Source: Bradyrhizobium paxllaeri (GTDB taxonomy: Bacteria; Pseudomonadota; Alphaproteobacteria; Rhizobiales; Xanthobacteraceae). Taken from it: a stretch of DNA of 64,000 nt. The notes under the pieces are model-generated. The model was not told where the DNA came from. It saw only the letters and a program-made list of their open reading frames with translations, and ran no database searches. Positions 43,404-50,988 of the stretch are shown piece after piece; position 1 is the first letter of the stretch; every line of letters starts with the position of its first letter. Made by a program: the position numbers and the translations under genes. The stretch is from positions 6,696,001 through 6,760,000 of the forward strand of contig NZ_CP042968.1 in the NCBI RefSeq assembly GCF_001693515.2, in the 5' to 3' direction.

Positions 43404-44447
43404 ATGCCGAAATTCAGGGTGGTCACGCCGAAGGGCGCAAGCTTCACGGTCGCCGGCGGCGGCTACGACTATGAGAAGGAAGCGCTCGATCCGATCGGGG
43501 CCGAAATCATCGAGGCGCCGGCCAACGAGGCCGAATTCATCGCCGCCGCCAAGACTGCGGATGCGATCTACGCCAAGGGCATGCCGATCACGAAAACGAT
43601 CATCGATAGTTTGCAAAACTGCAAGGTGATCACGCTCGGCAGCGTCGGCGTCGATTCCGTCGACGTCAAGGCCGCCACCGCACGCGGCATTCCCGTCACC
43701 AACATTCCCGACACCTTCATCGAGGAAGTCGCCGACCACGCCATGATGCTGCTGCTGGCAGGGTTCCGACGGCTGGTCGAGCAGGACAAGATGGTGCGCA
43801 CCGGCCGCTGGTCCGAGGGCCGTCCTGCGCTTCTGAAGATTCCGCGGCTGATGGGCCAGACGCTCGGCTTCATCTCGTTCGGCCGGGTGGCCCGCGCCGT
43901 CGCCAAGCGCGCTGCGCCCTTTGGCTTGCGCATGATGGCATATGACCCCTTCATTCAGGAAACGCTGATGTACGACCACGGTGTGATCCCCTCGACCCTG
44001 TCGGAGGTGCTGTCGCAGTCGGATTTCGTCTCGATGCATGCGCCGGCACGCCCCGAGGTGCACCACATGCTCAGCGAGAAGCATTTCCGCCAGATGAAAA
44101 ATTCTGCGATCTTCATCAATACCGGCCGCGGCGCCACCGTGGACGAGGAAGCGCTGATCAAGGCGCTGCAGGAGGGCTGGATCGCCCACGCCGCCCTCGA
44201 CGTGCTGGAAAAGGAGCCGCCGTCGCACGACAACCCGATGCTTTCGATGGAAAACGTCACCCTGACCGCCCATGTAGCGTCGGCCTCGGCACGTTTTGAC
44301 GAGGCGCGCAAGCGCCGCGTGGGCTACGAATTGTCACTGGTCCTGCAGGGGATGTGGCCGGTAAGCTGCGTCAATCCGTCGGTGCTGCAAACGACCTCGC
44401 TCCGTCGCTGGCAACCCGTCAGCATGGATCGCGGTCCAAACAGCTAA
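43404..44447 (+). CDS. D-2-hydroxyacid dehydrogenase family protein
   Basis: This 347-residue protein starts at ATG 43404. It has a substrate domain with TLGSVGVDSVDVKAATARGI, FIEEVADHAMMLLLAGFRRL, then the nucleotide domain with LGFISFGRVARAVAKRAAPF, and catalytic residues Arg in INTGRGATVDEEAL, Glu in VLEKEPPS, and His in TAHVASAS. The nucleotide-binding loop reads S-F-G-R-V-A instead of the usual GxGxxG, so the first and last glycines are missing. Whether it still binds NAD is uncertain. It is placed before a sugar-type ABC importer, suggesting a role in catabolism of an imported hydroxy acid or sugar. Confidence 0.88.
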   Translation: MPKFRVVTPKGASFTVAGGGYDYEKEALDPIGAEIIEAPANEAEFIAAAKTADAIYAKGMPITKTIIDSLQNCKVITLGSVGVDSVDVKAATARGIPVTNIPDTFIEEVADHAMMLLLAGFRRLVEQDKMVRTGRWSEGRPALLKIPRLMGQTLGFISFGRVARAVAKRAAPFGLRMMAYDPFIQETLMYDHGVIPSTLSEVLSQSDFVSMHAPARPEVHHMLSEKHFRQMKNSAIFINTGRGATVDEEALIKALQEGWIAHAALDVLEKEPPSHDNPMLSMENVTLTAHVASASARFDEARKRRVGYELSLVLQGMWPVSCVNPSVLQTTSLRRWQPVSMDRGPNS

Positions 44448-44519
44448 AGACGGCGAAAAACGTTCCGGACGACGTTCATCGGCGATTCAACGCTGGGAAC
44501 CAGAATAGGGAGAGACTCC

Positions 44520-45866
44520 ATGAAGAGCGACATCACCCGTCGTGAAGCATTGGCTTTGGGCGTTTCCGCCGCTGCGCTCGCCGCGACCGGTGCATCCGCG
44601 CAGACCGCATCCACCATCAAGGCCGCCGATGTTCCGGCGCCCAAGTTGGCAATCGAAAAAGGCGCATCCTTGCGCATGCTGCGCCCGGTGCGCTTCGTGC
44701 AGGCCGACGAGGACGTGTTCCGCGCCAACGCGGACAAGTTCAGCAAGGCGACCGGTGTCGAGGTCAAGGTCAACTTCGTCGGCTGGGAAGACATCAACCA
44801 GCAGACCGCGGTGACCTCGAATTCCGGCGCCGGCCCCGACATTATCATCGGCTTCTCAGACGCGCCGCACATCTACATCGACAAGCTGGTCGAGCTGACC
44901 GATGTCGCCGACTATCTCGGCAAGCGCTATGGCGGCTGGCAGCCGCTGGCGCAGAAATACGGCAAGCGCAACAAGAGCGATGCCTGGATCGGATTGCCGT
45001 TCGGCGCCACCGCCGGCCCGCTGATCTACCGCAAATCGGTGCTGCAATCGGTCGGCTACGACAAGATCCCGGAAGATCATGCCGGAATCCTCGAGTTGTG
45101 CCGCAAGCTGCAGAAGGCCGGCAAGCCGGCCGGCTTCGCGCTCGGCAACGCCAAGGGCGACGGCAACGGCTTTGCCAACTGGGTGCTGTGGTCGCACAAC
45201 GCTTCCCTGCTCGACGAAGAAGGCAACATCGTCATCAACAGCAAGGAGACCATTGCGGCGCTGAACTGGGTCAAGGAGCTGTATCCGACCTTCATCGCCG
45301 GAACGCCGTCGTGGAACGACGTCAGCAACAACCGTGCCTACTCCTCGCAGGAAATCTCGCTGACCGCCAACGGCGTCTCGCTGTATTTCTCGCTGAAGAA
45401 CGATCCGGCGACCAAGGCGATTGCCGATGACAGCGAGCATCAATTGCTGCCGAAGGGCCTCGCCAAGGTTTCACCGATGGCCGGACTGACGCTGAACGCG
45501 ATGCTGTTCAAGCACAGCCAGTATCCCAACGCCGCCAAAGCATTCCTGCAATTCATGATGGAAAAGGACCAGTACGAGCCATGGCTCAACGCCAACTCCG
45601 GCTATTGGTCGCAGCCGCTTGCCGCCTATGCCGAGGCCAAGGTCTGGTCCGGAGATCCCAAGGTCAAGATCTTCAAGGACACCATGAACAGCACCTATTA
45701 CGACGGCTACAAGGGCCCGATCTCGACGGCCACGGGCGCCGTCAGCGCCGATTACGTGCTGATCCAGATGTGCGCGGCGGTGGCAACCGGCGCATCGACG
45801 CCGGAGGCCGCGGCCGCGGAAGCCGAGCAGCGCGCGAAGCGGTATTTCCGGCGGCAGGGGCGGTAG
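44520..45866 (+). CDS. ABC transporter sugar-type substrate-binding protein
   Basis: This 448-residue extracellular binding protein (SBP_bac_1 type) has a Tat-like signal (RREALALGVSAAALAATGAS, then AQT), then LRPVRFVQADEDVFRANADK, NFVGWEDINQQTAVTSNSGA, GPDIIIGFSDAPHIYIDKLV and a long alpha/beta core. GGGAGAGACTCC supplies the ribosome site. It is followed by permease genes with a palindromic repeat between them. The sugar or polyol is unknown. Confidence 0.9.
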   Translation: MKSDITRREALALGVSAAALAATGASAQTASTIKAADVPAPKLAIEKGASLRMLRPVRFVQADEDVFRANADKFSKATGVEVKVNFVGWEDINQQTAVTSNSGAGPDIIIGFSDAPHIYIDKLVELTDVADYLGKRYGGWQPLAQKYGKRNKSDAWIGLPFGATAGPLIYRKSVLQSVGYDKIPEDHAGILELCRKLQKAGKPAGFALGNAKGDGNGFANWVLWSHNASLLDEEGNIVINSKETIAALNWVKELYPTFIAGTPSWNDVSNNRAYSSQEISLTANGVSLYFSLKNDPATKAIADDSEHQLLPKGLAKVSPMAGLTLNAMLFKHSQYPNAAKAFLQFMMEKDQYEPWLNANSGYWSQPLAAYAEAKVWSGDPKVKIFKDTMNSTYYDGYKGPISTATGAVSADYVLIQMCAAVATGASTPEAAAAEAEQRAKRYFRRQGR

Positions 45867-45882
45867 GGCCGAACAGCGCGGC

Positions 45883-45967
45883 CGTCATTGCGAGGAGCGT
45901 AGCGACGAAGCAATCCATTCTTTCTTTTCATGGAGACATGGATTGCTTCGCTTCGCTCGCAATGACG
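45883..45967. repeat. Palindromic intergenic repeat, copy E, inside an ABC operon
   Basis: CGTCATTGCGAGGAGCG and CGCTCGCAATGACGG close the unit, with inner arms GAAGCAATCCAT and ATGGATTGCTTC. It lies between the binding-protein stop (45866) and the first permease start (45993), as REP elements do between malE and malF in E. coli, where they raise binding protein over permease by protecting mRNA. Confidence 0.85.
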
Positions 45968-45992
45968 GTCCCACGTAGCTCGCATCGGGATA

Positions 45993-46955
45993 ATGTTGAT
46001 GTCTGTGACGACTCTCCCCTCGCGCGGCATCGCGGTCCGGCAACCCGGCTGGATCGCGCGCCTGCTCGACTACAAGCCGTTCCTGATCGTGATGTGCCTT
46101 GCGCCGGCGATCGGGCTGTTGACGGTGTTCCTCACCTACCCGCTCGGCCTCGGCGTCTGGCTTGCCTTCACCGACACCACGATCGGCCAGCGCGGCATCT
46201 ACATCGGACTTGAGAATTTCCAGTACCTGCTCAAGGATCCGCTGTGGTGGAACGCGGTGTTCTACAGCATCTTCTACACCGGCGTCGCCACCATCGGAAA
46301 ATTCGCGCTCGGCTTCTGGCTGGCGCTCCTGCTCAACAATCACTTCCCGCTCAAGAGCCTCTTGCGCGCCATCGTGCTGCTGCCGTGGATCGTGCCGACG
46401 GTGCTCTCCGCACTCGCGTTCTGGTGGATCTACGATCCGCAATTCTCGATCATTTCCTATTTGCTGGTCGACGTGCTGGGTGTGCGCTCGACCAACATCG
46501 ACTTCCTCGGTACGCCCTGGCCGGCGCGGTTCTCGCTGATCGCCGCCAACATCTGGCGCGGCATTCCCTTCGTCGCGATCTCGCTGCTGGCGGGCCTGCA
46601 GACCATCTCACCCTCGCTCTATGAAGCCGCGATGCTGGACGGCGCCAGTGCCTGGCAGCGCTTCCGCTACATCACCTTCCCGATGATGATGCCGATTCTG
46701 GCCATCGTGATGACGTTCTCGATCATCTTCACCTTCACCGATTTCCAGCTCGTCTACGCCATCACCCGCGGCGGTCCCGTTAACTCCACGCATCTGCTCG
46801 CCACCCTCGCCTTCCAGCGCGGCATCGCCGGCGGCGAGCTTGGCGAGGGCGCGGCAATCGCGGTGTCGATGATCCCGTTCCTCGTGTTCGCGACGTTGTT
46901 CAGCTACTTCGGCCTCGCGCGCCGCAAATGGCAGCAGGGAGAAGCCAATGACTGA
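45993..46955 (+). CDS. ABC sugar transporter permease 1 (MalF type)
   Basis: This 320-residue permease has about six to seven membrane segments (FLIVMCLAPAIGLLTVFLTY, ATIGKFALGFWLALLLNNHF, AIVLLPWIVPTVLSALAFWW, ILAIVMTFSIIFTFTDFQLV, ISMIPFLVFATLFSYFGLAR-like tail) and an EAA loop SLYEAAMLDGASAWQRFRYI. It overlaps permease 2 by 8 bases. It starts after the palindromic repeat; another ATG lies two codons later. Confidence 0.9.
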   Translation: MLMSVTTLPSRGIAVRQPGWIARLLDYKPFLIVMCLAPAIGLLTVFLTYPLGLGVWLAFTDTTIGQRGIYIGLENFQYLLKDPLWWNAVFYSIFYTGVATIGKFALGFWLALLLNNHFPLKSLLRAIVLLPWIVPTVLSALAFWWIYDPQFSIISYLLVDVLGVRSTNIDFLGTPWPARFSLIAANIWRGIPFVAISLLAGLQTISPSLYEAAMLDGASAWQRFRYITFPMMMPILAIVMTFSIIFTFTDFQLVYAITRGGPVNSTHLLATLAFQRGIAGGELGEGAAIAVSMIPFLVFATLFSYFGLARRKWQQGEAND

Positions 46956-47850
46956 CGTAGCCGCCTCACCCGGCAACACCAACGTCGCCAGCGCCACGCC
47001 CGACACCATGGCGTGGGATTCCCGCGCGCGGCGGGTGATGATGATCTATTTGCCGCTGGCCTGTTTCGTGCTGATCCTGCTCTTCCCGTTCTACTGGATG
47101 GCCATCACCTCGTTCAAACCGAACGCGGAGCTTCTGAATTACAAGGAGCACAACCCGTTCTGGATCTCCTCGCCGACGCTGGCACATATCAAGCACCTGC
47201 TGTTCAACACGGCGTATCCGACCTGGCTGAAGACCACGATGTTCGTGGCGATCGGCTCGACCTTCCTGTCGCTGTTCGCGAGCACGCTCGCGGCCTACGC
47301 GATCGAGCGCCTGCGGTTCCGCGGTAGTCCTTACGTGGGCCTTGGCATCTACCTCGCCTATCTGGTGCCGCCCTCGATCCTGTTCATTCCGCTGGCGACC
47401 GTGATCGTGCAGTTCGGCCTGTTCGATAGCCCGATGGCGCTGATCCTGGTGTATCCGACCTTCCTGGTACCGTTCTGCACCTGGCTCCTGATCGGCTATT
47501 TCAAGTCGATCCCCTACGAGCTCGAGGAATGCGCCCTCGTCGACGGTGCGACGCGTCTGCAGATATTGCGGCGGATCACGCTGCCGCTTGCGGTGCCCGG
47601 CCTGATCTCGGCCGGCATCTTCTCCTTCACGCTGTCGTGGAACGAGTTCATCTACGCGCTCGCCTTCATCCAGAGCGGCGCCAACAAGACGGTGCCGGTC
47701 GCGATCCTGACCGAGCTTGTCACCGGCGACGTCTACCAATGGGGCGCGCTGATGGCAGGCTCGCTGCTCGGGTCGCTGCCGGTCGCGCTGTTCTATTCGC
47801 TGTTCGTGGATTACTACGTCTCGTCGCTGACGGGCGCGGTGAAGGAGTGA
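46948..47850 (+). CDS. ABC sugar transporter permease 2 (MalG type)
   Basis: This 300-residue permease has six hydrophobic segments (MIYLPLACFVLILLFPFYWM, TMFVAIGSTFLSLFASTLAA, YLAYLVPPSILFIPLATVIV, GLISAGIFSFTLSWNEFIYA) and the EAA loop YELEECALVDGATRLQILRR. It overlaps permease 1 (ATGACTGA). No ATPase gene follows; the next gene is the convergent tonB. Confidence 0.92.
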   Translation: MTDVAASPGNTNVASATPDTMAWDSRARRVMMIYLPLACFVLILLFPFYWMAITSFKPNAELLNYKEHNPFWISSPTLAHIKHLLFNTAYPTWLKTTMFVAIGSTFLSLFASTLAAYAIERLRFRGSPYVGLGIYLAYLVPPSILFIPLATVIVQFGLFDSPMALILVYPTFLVPFCTWLLIGYFKSIPYELEECALVDGATRLQILRRITLPLAVPGLISAGIFSFTLSWNEFIYALAFIQSGANKTVPVAILTELVTGDVYQWGALMAGSLLGSLPVALFYSLFVDYYVSSLTGAVKE

Positions 47851-47866
47851 TGCACCGCCGCGTGCG

Positions 47867-47894
47867 TTCAAGTCCCAAATTAATTGGGCTTGAA
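47867..47894. terminator. Hairpin between permease and tonB
   Basis: TTCAAGTCCCAA (47867-47878) pairs with TTGGGCTTGAA (47884-47894) over a short AT loop, with one unpaired base. It spans the convergent ends and overlaps the tonB stop at 47880. No long T tract follows on either strand, so activity is inferred. Confidence 0.5.
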
Positions 47895-48713
47895 CTCCAC
47901 CGGGACGTTAATGGGCATCGACCCGTACGCGATTTCGGGCGGAAAGGCAGGGAATGGCTGGGCCTGGCGAACCAATGCCATGGCCAGCGCATCGAACGCA
48001 GGAACTCCCGAAGAGCCACCGACGCGGCTCGATAGTACCTGACCGCCGCGGCCCAGCGTGAAGGACAGCCTGACGACGCCGCGCTGACCGTTGCCGCCGG
48101 ACGGATATTTGTGGAAGCGCAACAAATGTGCGCGGACCCGCTGAGTGTAGCTCGCCATCGCTGAGGCGGAGGCACCCGCGCTAATCGCTGATGCGGCAGG
48201 CGCCTGCCGCTCGGCGCGTGGCGGCGCACTGGTTCGCGGCGCCGGTGGCGCGTCCGAAGGCTTCTTGGCATCCGGCCGGACGACTTTCGGCTTTACCGGC
48301 ACCGGCTTCGGGTCCGGAACGACCTGCGCCGGATCCGGCTTTTGTGGCGTGGGCTGCAGCTTCTGCTCCGGCGGCGCAATGACCTCCGGCTTCTCCTGCG
48401 GCGGGGTCGGCGCGATCTGCTCCGGCACAGCCTCCGCGGCCACAGGCTCGGGCGGCGATGCGTCAGCCTGCTGCATCTCAGGTCCCGGCATCATGTCCAC
48501 TGGTGCCGTCTCTGGCGACGACGTGATGGGTGCCAGATCGACCATGATGGCAGGCATCGCCACTCCGGGCGCCGGTCGCTCGGTGTGCCAGTTCATTGTC
48601 AATGCGACCAGCGCAGCATGCGCGGCAACGATCGCCGCCGCCGAAACTCCCCAGCGCCGGGCGACGGCCTCATCGGAGACATCATGCAGGGCGAACGCGT
48701 TCATGACAGTCAA
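47880..48713 (-). CDS. tonB: Energy transducer TonB
   Basis: TonB transmits proton-motive energy from ExbBD to outer-membrane receptors. The 277-residue product has an N-terminal membrane anchor (GVSAAAIVAAHAALVALTMN, ~22-41), a long Pro/Lys-rich stretch (~75-165; PPQEKPEVIAPPEQKLQPTP, KPVPVKPKVVRPDAKK), and a C-terminal domain with YTQRVRAHLLRFHKYPSGG and LSSRVGGSSGVPAFDALAMA. It overlaps exbD by 4 bases. Linked hmuR suggests haem transport. Confidence 0.93.
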   Translation of the reverse strand: MTVMNAFALHDVSDEAVARRWGVSAAAIVAAHAALVALTMNWHTERPAPGVAMPAIMVDLAPITSSPETAPVDMMPGPEMQQADASPPEPVAAEAVPEQIAPTPPQEKPEVIAPPEQKLQPTPQKPDPAQVVPDPKPVPVKPKVVRPDAKKPSDAPPAPRTSAPPRAERQAPAASAISAGASASAMASYTQRVRAHLLRFHKYPSGGNGQRGVVRLSFTLGRGGQVLSSRVGGSSGVPAFDALAMALVRQAQPFPAFPPEIAYGSMPINVPVEFKPN

Positions 48714-49150
48714 GTGCGGCCGTCGAGGCCGACCAATGCGATCTTGAGATAGCCGGCATTACGCAGAAGGTTCATCACCTCCATCAGATCGCCATAGCTG
48801 ACGGTCTTGTCGGCGCGCAGAAAGATACGCTCGTCCTTCTTGCCCTGCGTAGCGCTATCGAGCCTGGAGGTCAGCGCTTCGCGCGCGATCACGTCCTCGC
48901 CGACCGCGACTGACAGGTCCGGCTTGACGGTGACGAACACCGGCTGATCCGGGCGCGGCGACGGCTCGACCGCGCTGGCCGGGAGATCGACGCCGAGATC
49001 GACGGTGGCGAGCGGGGCGGCGACCATGAAGATGATCAGGAGCACCAGCATCACATCGATGAACGGCGTGACGTTGATCTCGTGATTCTCGACGAGATCA
49101 TCGCCGCCGCGCGCCCGGCCGCCAACCACGCTACCCAGTTTGGCACCCAT
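48710..49150 (-). CDS. exbD: Biopolymer transport protein ExbD
   Basis: This 146-residue protein has a short cytoplasmic N-terminus, a membrane helix (FIDVMLVLLIIFMVAAPLAT at ~32-51) containing the conserved Asp of the proton path, and a periplasmic domain (VAVGEDVIAREALTSRLDSA, then ERIFLRADKTVSYGDLMEVM). It works with ExbB and TonB. The tonB start overlaps its stop; exbB is 17 bases upstream. Confidence 0.95.
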   Translation of the reverse strand: MGAKLGSVVGGRARGGDDLVENHEINVTPFIDVMLVLLIIFMVAAPLATVDLGVDLPASAVEPSPRPDQPVFVTVKPDLSVAVGEDVIAREALTSRLDSATQGKKDERIFLRADKTVSYGDLMEVMNLLRNAGYLKIALVGLDGRT

Positions 49151-49167
49151 CGTTCACACTCCCTCGC

Positions 49168-49953
<786 letters not shown>

Positions 49954-49986
49954 GATCGCCTCCCGGGTTGACGATGTGGGAATCGG

Positions 49987-50502
49987 CTACGCCGCGCGGG
50001 CGGGCGCAATCCTTTCTACAAGCGCGTGAAAGCGCTGCAACTGGTCGCCGCGCAGCGCCCGCGCTTCGTCTCGGCCGACGAACACCTTGAACATGATGCC
50101 GCCGTCCACATTGATGAACGCGACAAAGGCCGACGACTTGCCCATGAAGGGCCGCTCGACAAAGGCAACAGCCGCGCAACGCTCGTGCCGCAGATGTCCG
50201 TGCAATCCCTTGGGCTGCATCAGGTTGAAATAGCCGCGGCCGACCTCTCCTGCCGGGATCGAGCCAGTGAACTCGAAAATCGCGTCGTCGGTGTGGACGA
50301 TCAGCGTCACCTCACCCCATTGCGCGACATCGTTCATCGCAGCGCCAAACTCACTGCCGCTGCCGATGCGCACCATCGTTTCCGGCATCGCCTCCAGGAC
50401 GGCGCGCGGAGTGACCTTCCGCTCCCGCGCCACATCCTCGATCACCGCGCCCGGATTCTCCGCCATATACGCCTTGAGGTCGGCAAGCTCCGTGCTCAAC
50501 AT
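49987..50502 (-). CDS. hutX: Haem utilisation protein HutX (HuvX) family
   Basis: This 171-residue protein contains VIEDVARERKVTPRAVLEAM, EFTGSIPAGEVGRGYFNLMQ, GLHGHLRHERCAAVAFVERP and FMGKSSAFVAFINVDGGIMF, matching the HutX/HuvX cytosolic haem-carrier fold. In Vibrio, HutX passes haem to the degrading enzyme HutZ. Here it is between the HmuQ-like monooxygenase and exbB in one operon. Confidence 0.9.
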   Translation of the reverse strand: MLSTELADLKAYMAENPGAVIEDVARERKVTPRAVLEAMPETMVRIGSGSEFGAAMNDVAQWGEVTLIVHTDDAIFEFTGSIPAGEVGRGYFNLMQPKGLHGHLRHERCAAVAFVERPFMGKSSAFVAFINVDGGIMFKVFVGRDEARALRGDQLQRFHALVERIAPARAA

Positions 50503-50514
50503 CGCACCCTCCCC

Positions 50515-50856
50515 TTACGCGGCGGCGCTGGACTTGCGCTCGCTCAGGATCACCTCGAACCCTTCGAACTTGGGATGGCCGAGATAGAGGCTCTCGCCGG
50601 TCTTGTTGTCGGCGCGGGCGTGCGCCCGGCGGAACTCGTCCGACTTGGTCCAGGCTTCGAACGCGGCCTTGTCGACCCAGACCGTGTGCGACGAGTACAG
50701 TGTGTGATCCTCGGCGACGGGGCCCTTGAGCAGATGAAACTCGACGAAGCCGGCCATGCTGCTGAGATAGGACTCGCGCGTGCGCCAGACAGTCTCGAAG
50801 GCGGCTTCGGAGCCGATCTTCACCTGGAACCGGTTCATTGCGATAAACATTTTCAA
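50515..50856 (-). CDS. hmuQ: HmuQ/IsdG-like haem-degrading monooxygenase
   Basis: This 113-residue ABM-fold protein has MFIAMNRFQVKIGSEAAFET, ESYLSSMAGFVEFHLLKGPV, LYSSHTVWVDKAAFEAWTKS and DEFRRAHARADNKTG. The Asn in MNRF, Trp in EAWTKS and His in RRAHA correspond to the catalytic N-W-H set of IsdG/HmuQ. HmuQ and HmuD open haem in Bradyrhizobium japonicum, which is established. The start may be two codons later (MFIAM). Confidence 0.85.
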   Translation of the reverse strand: MKMFIAMNRFQVKIGSEAAFETVWRTRESYLSSMAGFVEFHLLKGPVAEDHTLYSSHTVWVDKAAFEAWTKSDEFRRAHARADNKTGESLYLGHPKFEGFEVILSERKSSAAA

Positions 50857-50921
50857 AATCTCCTTGGCTTAGTTGCTGGGGTGCGCCTGGCGTACCGTTT
50901 GAGTTGGTTGGAAACATGGAT

Positions 50922-50960
50922 GCACCGAAGCCGCGCTGGAACATCAGCGCGGCCCGGTGC
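50922..50960. other. Long hairpin between hmuR and hmuQ
   Basis: GCACCG (50922-50927) and CGGTGC (50955-50960) with inner CCGCGCTG and CAGCGCGG form a strong imperfect stem. It lies in the 132-base gap after the hmuR stop. No T tract follows on the minus strand, so it may stabilise hmuR mRNA or cause partial termination before the haem-handling genes. Confidence 0.45.
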
Positions 50961-50988
50961 AACTTTGTTGGCTTGTCAGCTCGTCGAA

